DNA from: Chrysochromulina tobinii
Lineage: Eukaryota; Haptophyta; Prymnesiales; Chrysochromulinaceae
Assembly (NCBI GenBank): GCA_001275005.1
Contig: JWZX01001452.1
Location: forward strand, 1-19,934
Direction of reading: 5' to 3'
Length of the DNA stretch: 19,934 nucleotides
The translations under genes were made by a program, and so were the position numbers. The notes beneath the pieces were generated by a model, which was given only the letters and a program-made list of their open reading frames with translations, was not told where the DNA came from and searched no databases. This document shows, in pieces, positions 15,764 to 19,934 of this stretch. The stretch's first letter is position 1. Every line of letters starts with the position of its first letter.

Positions 15764-15952
15764 TGTGCAGCGAAGAGCGATACACGCAAAGAGCCCGGCA
15801 ACCTGTCGGCCGCCGCCGCGAGTTCCGTCTTACCAAGTTTACGCGTATCGAATGTGCGTAGAAGGGTGAGCGTAGGGGAATTGCGTTGCGGAGTGTTGCG
15901 GCGCTACGAAAGGGACGGAACGTGCGACGTCGCCGCCCGCAATCGACGGATT
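15764..15952. promoter_or_regulatory. Divergent promoter between the F-box/LRR and La-DeCL genes
   Basis: Only 189 bp separate two ATGs pointing away from each other. No TATA box is visible. A facing pair of the motif GTTCCGTC occurs: plus strand at 15822-15829 and minus strand at 15914-15921. A shared TATA-less bidirectional promoter is likely. Confidence 0.65.
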
Positions 15953-17122
15953 ATGGCTGAACAGGCGCAGGCCACCGCTTCACTCGACTTCGTGCCCGGC
16001 GAGAAGCCGGGCAGCAAGTCCGCCATTCCGACGACCGACACGGCCACCTCGCACTCGCTGCTCAAGCAGATCGAGTACTACTTCTCGGAGAACAACCTGC
16101 CCAAGGACAAGTTTTTGCAGGCGGAGATTGCCAAGGACGATGATGGCTGGGTCGACCTGACCGTCATCGCCGGCTTCAACCGCATCAAGCAGCTGCTGCC
16201 GTCGGGCAGCGTCGAGGCGCTCGCCGAGGCGCTGAAGGCGTCCAAGCAGCTGGCAGTGTCGGAGGATAGCACCAAGGTGCGCCGGCCCGACGGAGGGCGC
16301 AAGCTGGTGACGCTCGGCGGCGTCGCGTACCGCTCGCGCGAGGAAGTGGTCTCGCACGCGCGTGGCCTGATCGCGCAGGGTACGACGGCCGAGGGCGGCG
16401 CGCTGCCTGAGGAGGCGCAGGCGTTCGTCAAGGACATCTTAGCGCACCACGAGAATCGAGCGGAGAAGGAGGGGGTGGGCGTCGCGTCGATCAAGGTCGG
16501 GCGCAACCCGCTGTACCCCGACACCTCGTGCTTCGTCATCGTGCGCACCGACGGCACCGAGGCTGACTTTTCGTATCTCAAGTGCCTCGACCGCATCTAC
16601 GGCACAAGCCGCACGCCCGGCCGCGGTGGCGCACCGCCGGGTGGCGGCGGCGGCAAGCGCAAGCGCGGTGCGGACGAGGGCGGCTCGCCGAGCAAGACGC
16701 CGCGCTCCGAGAGCGGCGCCGACGGCGCCGACAAAGAGAGCGGCGACGTGCAGTACGAGCCGGGCAAGATCGTATGCTTCCAGTCGCTGCCCGAGGGCTT
16801 TGACCGACACACGCTTCGTGAGAAGCTCGGAGGGGTGGACAAGGGGTGCTCGTTCGTCGAGATGGTGCCTGAGATGCCCCTCGCGTACGCACGCTTCGCC
16901 TCGGCCGCCCAGGCGAGCGCCGCCCTGAGCGTCGAGGGTGTGGGAGAGTCCAAGCTTCTCGAGGGAGAGGATGAGCGACAGTATTGGGAAAAGATCGCCG
17001 CGGGCAGCCACGAGCGTGGCAAGGGTGGCAAGGGTGGCAAGGGTGGCGGCAAGGGCAAGGGCAAGGGCAAGGGCGGCAAGGGTGGCCGCGGACGCGGACG
17101 TGGCGGCGGCCGTCGCAGGTGA
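15953..17122 (+). CDS. La-type RNA-binding protein with DeCL/DUF3223 domain in place of RRM1
   Basis: The protein has 389 residues from the ATG at 15953 (A at -3, G at +4); the frame opens further upstream but that part overlaps the divergent gene and looks non-coding. Residues about 33-112 are a canonical La motif (QIEYYFSENNLPKDKFL); the six residues that bind the 3' UUU-OH end of RNA in genuine La are all present (Q39, Y42, Y43, D52, F54, F75). Residues about 117-217 match the DeCL/DUF3223 domain (LGGVAYRSREEV start; CFVIVRTDGTEADFSYLKCL end), known from plant DCL and the tails of NRPD1/NRPE1. Residues 235-238 (KRKR) may be a nuclear signal. Residues about 268-350 look like the C-terminal xRRM of La/LARP7 (ending LLEGEDERQYWEKI). 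A Gly/Lys/Arg tail (354-389) should bind RNA. The expected role is protecting and maturing RNA polymerase III transcripts. Confidence 0.93.
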   Translation: MAEQAQATASLDFVPGEKPGSKSAIPTTDTATSHSLLKQIEYYFSENNLPKDKFLQAEIAKDDDGWVDLTVIAGFNRIKQLLPSGSVEALAEALKASKQLAVSEDSTKVRRPDGGRKLVTLGGVAYRSREEVVSHARGLIAQGTTAEGGALPEEAQAFVKDILAHHENRAEKEGVGVASIKVGRNPLYPDTSCFVIVRTDGTEADFSYLKCLDRIYGTSRTPGRGGAPPGGGGGKRKRGADEGGSPSKTPRSESGADGADKESGDVQYEPGKIVCFQSLPEGFDRHTLREKLGGVDKGCSFVEMVPEMPLAYARFASAAQASAALSVEGVGESKLLEGEDERQYWEKIAAGSHERGKGGKGGKGGGKGKGKGKGGKGGRGRGRGGGRRR

Positions 17123-17370
17123 GCGGGCGGACGAGAGCGATGGCGGGATCGCAGCGCTCAAGGCAGCGCTTGGCCCACACGGCGGCCGGTGAGCCGCGGC
17201 GATACGGGCCGGGTCTGCAGACTCCGGGCGCCGCCGCCCTATCAGAGCGCGGGCGCTGTGCCGGGCGCTGTGCCGCGGGAGGCGGGCTCGTCATGCGCAT
17301 GGAGCGCGGCATTCGTGATGGTCACTGAAACGAGATGAGAAGAGATGATGAGATGAGAGTGCGTGGTGCT

Positions 17371-17506
17371 GTAAGTGAGTTGTGCCTGGGTTCGAGTTAG
17401 GTGTGGCCAGGTGCACAGTTCCGTCGCTGTGAATTGGAGAGAATTCGTCACTCACGCGGCAAGCCCCCGCGGTTATGCTGCCTGCGCGCTGGTTCTGATT
17501 TTTCAG
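17371..17506 (+). other. Candidate 5'-UTR intron of the RoxA-like gene
   Basis: GTAAGT at 17371 is a consensus 5' splice site, and CTGATTTTTCAG ending at 17506 looks like a branch point, pyrimidine tract and 3' splice site. Removal of 136 bp would delete the ATG at 17475. The spliced leader carries a stop across the junction in the CDS frame, so the CDS would still begin at 17515. RNA data are needed. Confidence 0.4.
17417..17433 (+). promoter_or_regulatory. Overlapping AGTTCCGTC and CGCTGTGAA motifs
   Basis: AGTTCCGTC (17417-17425) shares its last base with CGCTGTGAA (17425-17433), which matches nine of ten bases of the CGCTGTGAAC element found upstream of the SAP/hydrolase and F-box/TPR genes. 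The pair is 82-98 bp before the ATG at 17515. It lies inside the candidate intron, so either reading may be right. Confidence 0.4.
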
Positions 17507-17514
17507 GAGGGCCG

Positions 17515-19215
17515 ATGATTCAGGAGTGGCACGGCCTGCAAGGGCGGTCGGCCGAGTTCCTGTCGCAGCACTGGCAGAAGCGTCCGCTGCTCATCCGTGG
17601 CCTGCTCGCGCCCGATGAGCTGCCGCGCTACTGCCCGCTCTCGCCGGGCGGTTTGCGCGCGCTCGCGTGCCAACCTGGCGCCTTGACGCGGCTCATCCGT
17701 GAGAGCGGCGGCGCGGCGCCGTGGGAGTGCCGGCGCGGCCCGTTTGGCACGGCTGACTTCGAGTCGCTCGGCCTCGGCACCGTCGACCCAAACTGGACCC
17801 TCCTCGTGCAGCGCGTCGACCGCGTGCTCGAGGAGGTCGAGCGGCTTCGTGAGCTCTTCGCCTTCGTGCCGCGCTGGCGCGTGGACGACGTCATGGTGAG
17901 CCACGCGCCGCCGGGCGGCTCTGTGGGTGCGCACGTCGACAACTATGACGTCATCCTGCTCCAGGGCAGCGGCACGCGCGAGTGGCGCGTCGAGTCGGTG
18001 CCACGGCCGTCGTCAGACGAGGAGCTCCTGCCGGCGCTGCAGACGCGCGTGCTGCGACGCTTCGAGCCATCTCACCAGTGGGAGCTGCGCGCAGGCGACG
18101 CGCTCTACCTGCCACCGCGCTTTGCCCATCACGGCGTCTCCACCAGCGTCGATTGCCTCACCTACTCGGTCGGGTTTCGCGCGCCGTCGCGGGCGGACCT
18201 GCTCACCTCGTTTGCGCGGCACGCGGCACGCCTGTGTGCCGAGGACGACCGGTACACGGACGACAGCGAGCAGCTGGCGGTGGCGCTCCTCGACGGCAGC
18301 GAGGGCGGTGGCGAGGGCGGCGGCGGTGCCGGTGCTGCCGCTCGCGGCGGCCAAGTTGATATGCCAGGGCGTGGCGTCATCCCCCTCGCGACGACAGCAC
18401 GGCTGCGGGCGATGGTGCGTGAGAGCTTGTTGTCCGCACTGGACGACGAGGCCGGCTTCGAGGCATGGGTGGGGGAGGCCCTCACTGGCACCGTTGCCGC
18501 CTCCGCCGCCTCCGCCGCCACGGCCACTAGCACCAGCTCGGCCGCGTCGGTCGTGTCGTCTGCGCTGGGTGCCTCAAGCTTGGAGACGGCGCCTGAAAAG
18601 GCGGGCGGACCTGCCGAGCTGGGACCGGCGGCTCGGCAGGCTATGGAGGCGTGGATAGCGGCGCAGGGTGCCAAGGGCTGGGGCAACGAGGGCGGCGAAG
18701 GGGAAGACGAGCAGGTGGACGACGAGGAGCAGCCACTGCGATTGAGACTCGAGGCCGATCTCAACGCCAATCTCGAGGCCGATCTCGAGGCCAATCTCAA
18801 TCTCGAGGCCGATCTCGAGGCGACGATACGATCGAGTGTGGATGAGGACGACGACCCACTCGCGTCATCGCGGGCGCTGGTCGCAGCCCTCGCGCGCGGG
18901 GACGCAGCGGCGCCGCGCATGCTTCGGCACGCCGAGGATGCCATATTTGGGTGCGTCGAGCGGGCAGATGGTGGCCTCAGCCTCTTCGTCAATGGCGAGC
19001 GGCTCGGCGGCATCGGCGGCAAGAACGAGTGCGGCAGCAGCGCGGAAGGCGAGGCGGCCGCTGTCGCCGCTCGTGGCATGCATGCCTTGTGCGCGTCGAG
19101 CTTTGTCAACATCGACGAGCCGCTGCGCGCGGCGCTGCGCGTCTCGGCGGAGATGCGAGCGCTCGTCGAGCTGCTGCTCGAGCGCGACGCGCTGTGGGCC
19201 GCGCTGGACGACTGA
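17515..19215 (+). CDS. RoxA/YcfD-type ribosomal protein arginine hydroxylase (JmjC/cupin 2OG oxygenase)
   Basis: The protein has 566 residues from the ATG at 17515 (weak context; family alignment begins at FLSQHWQKRPLLIRG). The 2-oxoglutarate/Fe(II) core shows MVSHAPPGGSVGAHVDNYDV with iron ligands H140 and D142, the 2OG-binding arginine expected at R155 (GSGTREWRVE), and the third ligand H205 (PPRFAHHGVS). The motifs follow bacterial RoxA (YcfD), which hydroxylates an arginine of ribosomal protein L16 (uL16), more closely than eukaryotic NO66/MINA53. The C-terminal helical region is recognisable (YSVGFRAPSRADLL; AGFEAWVGEALTG; final segment about 446-566), but a Gly-rich insert (262-279) and about 120 disordered residues with LEAD/LNAN repeats (326-445) make it longer than the roughly 370-residue bacterial enzyme. 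No transit peptide is evident. An organellar or bacterial origin is likely. Confidence 0.9.
   Translation: MIQEWHGLQGRSAEFLSQHWQKRPLLIRGLLAPDELPRYCPLSPGGLRALACQPGALTRLIRESGGAAPWECRRGPFGTADFESLGLGTVDPNWTLLVQRVDRVLEEVERLRELFAFVPRWRVDDVMVSHAPPGGSVGAHVDNYDVILLQGSGTREWRVESVPRPSSDEELLPALQTRVLRRFEPSHQWELRAGDALYLPPRFAHHGVSTSVDCLTYSVGFRAPSRADLLTSFARHAARLCAEDDRYTDDSEQLAVALLDGSEGGGEGGGGAGAAARGGQVDMPGRGVIPLATTARLRAMVRESLLSALDDEAGFEAWVGEALTGTVAASAASAATATSTSSAASVVSSALGASSLETAPEKAGGPAELGPAARQAMEAWIAAQGAKGWGNEGGEGEDEQVDDEEQPLRLRLEADLNANLEADLEANLNLEADLEATIRSSVDEDDDPLASSRALVAALARGDAAAPRMLRHAEDAIFGCVERADGGLSLFVNGERLGGIGGKNECGSSAEGEAAAVAARGMHALCASSFVNIDEPLRAALRVSAEMRALVELLLERDALWAALDD
18748..18822 (+). repeat. 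12-bp imperfect tandem repeat (LEAD/LNAN)
   Basis: Units CTCGAGGCCGAT and CTCAACGCCAAT alternate, encoding LEAD, LNAN and LEAN tetrapeptides in the disordered insertion of the RoxA-like protein. One unit is truncated to six bases. Confidence 0.9.
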
Positions 19216-19330
19216 GCGTGCGATGCCGGGGGGCTTCTGTACTTCCCTGAGGGTGCTGCCCCCGCCCCGCCCCCTTTGGTGTGGGCCGCCCTGGACGACT
19301 GAGCGTGCGATGCTGGGGCTTCTGCGTACT
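19193..19330 (+). repeat. ~50-bp direct duplication of the RoxA-like 3' end, including the stop codon
   Basis: Copies at 19193-19245 and 19280-19330 are near-identical (offset 87 bp) and each encodes WAALDD followed by TGA, then GCGTGCGATGC. The offset is a multiple of three and the 28 intervening codons contain no stop. Confidence 0.95.
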
Positions 19331-19615
19331 TGTATCCTTCGGTTTACGTCGCGGGTCATTTATCGAGTATGATGTTGATGGGCTGCATTCGAGTCGGGCG
19401 CTCTCGGGCATAGATCTCAGCATAGATCTGAGGCATGTGAGGCACAATCGCATTGTGCTGGGGCGGCGCCAAAGGCAAAGCGGCGCCACCACGGGTGCGT
19501 GTATTACACCGGGGTACACGATAAATATTCGGGCGGTCACAACGTGGTCGAGATAGCGCGAACTCTACAATCGATTCTATACCCCCGGGCCCCGGCGCGG
19601 AAAATGCTATAGAAG

Positions 19616-19810
19616 ATGGCGGAACCGCAACCGGGCGGACGGGCCCGGCCGAAGACCAAGACGAGCGGGAGCGCCGCGACCCGGCGACCGCGAGCGATCG
19701 GAATTAGTACGCTGATACACGACAGCTGCACGCGCCGCGCGCGCCGCGTGTGCCGCACACCGTACTGTGCGTCGTGTTCGGACTTCGGGGTTAAAAACAG
19801 CTGTTTTTAA
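19616..19810 (+). CDS. Weak small ORF, unrecognised
   Basis: A 64-residue basic ORF starts at an ATG in good context (GAAGATGGCG) with an AT-rich ATAAATATT about 90 bp upstream. It ends at a TAA that is part of a 22-bp palindrome. No family is recognised. It could be the first exon of a gene continuing past the window, or chance. Confidence 0.2.
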   Translation: MAEPQPGGRARPKTKTSGSAATRRPRAIGISTLIHDSCTRRARRVCRTPYCASCSDFGVKNSCF

Positions 19811-19811
19811 C
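19790..19811. repeat. 22-bp perfect palindrome
   Basis: The half-site GTTAAAAACAG is followed immediately by its exact reverse complement. With no loop it is more likely a symmetric protein-binding site, or an insertion or integration remnant, than a normal RNA hairpin. It is AT-rich in a GC-rich setting. Confidence 0.85.
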
Positions 19812-19837
19812 AAATACATATTCCCTCACCAGTACGA

Positions 19838-19846
19838 AGTTCCGTC
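19838..19846 (+). promoter_or_regulatory. AGTTCCGTC intergenic motif
   Basis: The fourth exact plus-strand copy of AGTTCCGTC, about 90 bp before the window end. By analogy with the La-DeCL and RoxA-like genes it may mark the promoter of a plus-strand gene that starts just beyond the window. Confidence 0.35.
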
Positions 19847-19934
19847 ATTAAGGTAGTCCGCTCGCACTCATTAGGGTAATTTTGGAAATCAGCCCTACAT
19901 AAATCAATGAGTCCCAAGGCCCCCGGGGCGGGGG

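Larger units (their letters stand above)
17123..17514. other. Intergenic region upstream of the RoxA-like gene
   Basis: The gap holds the 3' flank of the La-DeCL gene and the leader of the RoxA-like gene. It contains a purine-rich GATGA-rich stretch (17332-17360), TGTAA at 17369 (used as a poly(A) signal in green algae; unproven here), a candidate leader intron, the AGTTCCGTC motif, and a short uORF (MLPARWF, ATG at 17475). I see no RNA gene. Confidence 0.5.
19216..19934. other. 3' flank of the RoxA-like gene and unassigned DNA
   Basis: Beyond the duplicated stop region, this segment has small repeats and inverted repeats: CATAGATCT twice (19409, 19421), GCACAAT-CGC-ATTGTGC (19442-19458) and GCGGCGCC twice (19463, 19480). 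It is less GC-rich towards the end and carries a 22-bp palindrome and an AGTTCCGTC motif. No confident gene is visible. Confidence 0.5.

Noticed and set aside
15695-15952. N-terminal extension of the La-DeCL protein
   Set aside because: It overlaps the divergent F-box/LRR gene and promoter, lacks recognisable sequence, and the ATG at 15953 has ideal context just before the La motif.
17386-17402. tRNA-like T-arm (CCTGGGTTCGAGTTAGG)
   Set aside because: No matching acceptor, D or anticodon arm can be placed upstream; only the T-arm resembles a tRNA.
17119-17507. Possible splice fusion of La-DeCL to RoxA: CAG|GTGAGC overlaps the La stop and a good acceptor lies at 17506
   Set aside because: Joining these sites puts the RoxA sequence out of frame, and both proteins look complete on their own.
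19213-19215. Selenocysteine at the RoxA-like TGA
   Set aside because: There is no Sec-like active-site context, and I see no convincing SECIS element downstream; duplication explains the second stop better.

Overview
This window looks like nuclear DNA from a very GC-rich, gene-dense, intron-poor microalga. A haptophyte is my best guess and a pelagophyte or another GC-rich protist is possible, but this rests on style (alanine-rich low-complexity coding sequence, large uninterrupted ORFs, short intergenic gaps, eukaryote-only families, TATA boxes) and not on a marker gene. I see no operon structure, Shine-Dalgarno sites, rRNA, tRNA, CRISPR array or mobile element.

Layout. Seven protein genes occupy about 85% of the window. 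(1) 2-5365 +, 5'-partial: a giant disordered protein with IQ (calmodulin-binding) motifs at both ends and two annexin-like repeats in the middle. (2) 5887-7536 -: F-box-like plus TPR protein with a C-terminal coiled coil. (3) 7825-9297 -: a dienelactone-hydrolase fold that has lost its nucleophile and carries an inserted SAP nucleic-acid-binding domain. (4) 9797-13780 -: a 1327-residue Ala/Lys/Glu-rich helical repeat protein with a possible C-terminal membrane segment. (5) 14072-15763 -: an F-box protein with 18 cysteine-containing leucine-rich repeats. (6) 15953-17122 +: a La-type RNA-binding protein in which a DeCL/DUF3223 domain stands where RRM1 should be. (7) 17515-19215 +: a bacterial-type RoxA/YcfD ribosomal-protein hydroxylase. 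A weak 64-codon ORF follows at 19616.

Genes 1 and 2 converge on a 521-bp gap. Genes 2 to 5 run head-to-tail on the minus strand. Genes 5 and 6 share a 189-bp divergent promoter. Nothing shows a single pathway. Loose themes are RNA and translation (La-DeCL, RoxA, perhaps the SAP protein) and ubiquitin-ligase substrate recognition (two F-box-type proteins).

The most interesting signals are three unusual domain architectures (La-DeCL, SAP inside a dead hydrolase, IQ-annexin); two short motifs confined to intergenic DNA (GTTCCGTC and GTTCACAGCG); and tandem duplications that copy the stop codon at the 3' ends of three of the seven genes. Several long ORFs open with GTG rather than ATG; for a eukaryotic gene I moved the starts of genes 2, 4, 6 and 7 to internal ATGs supported by TATA position, start context or homology.
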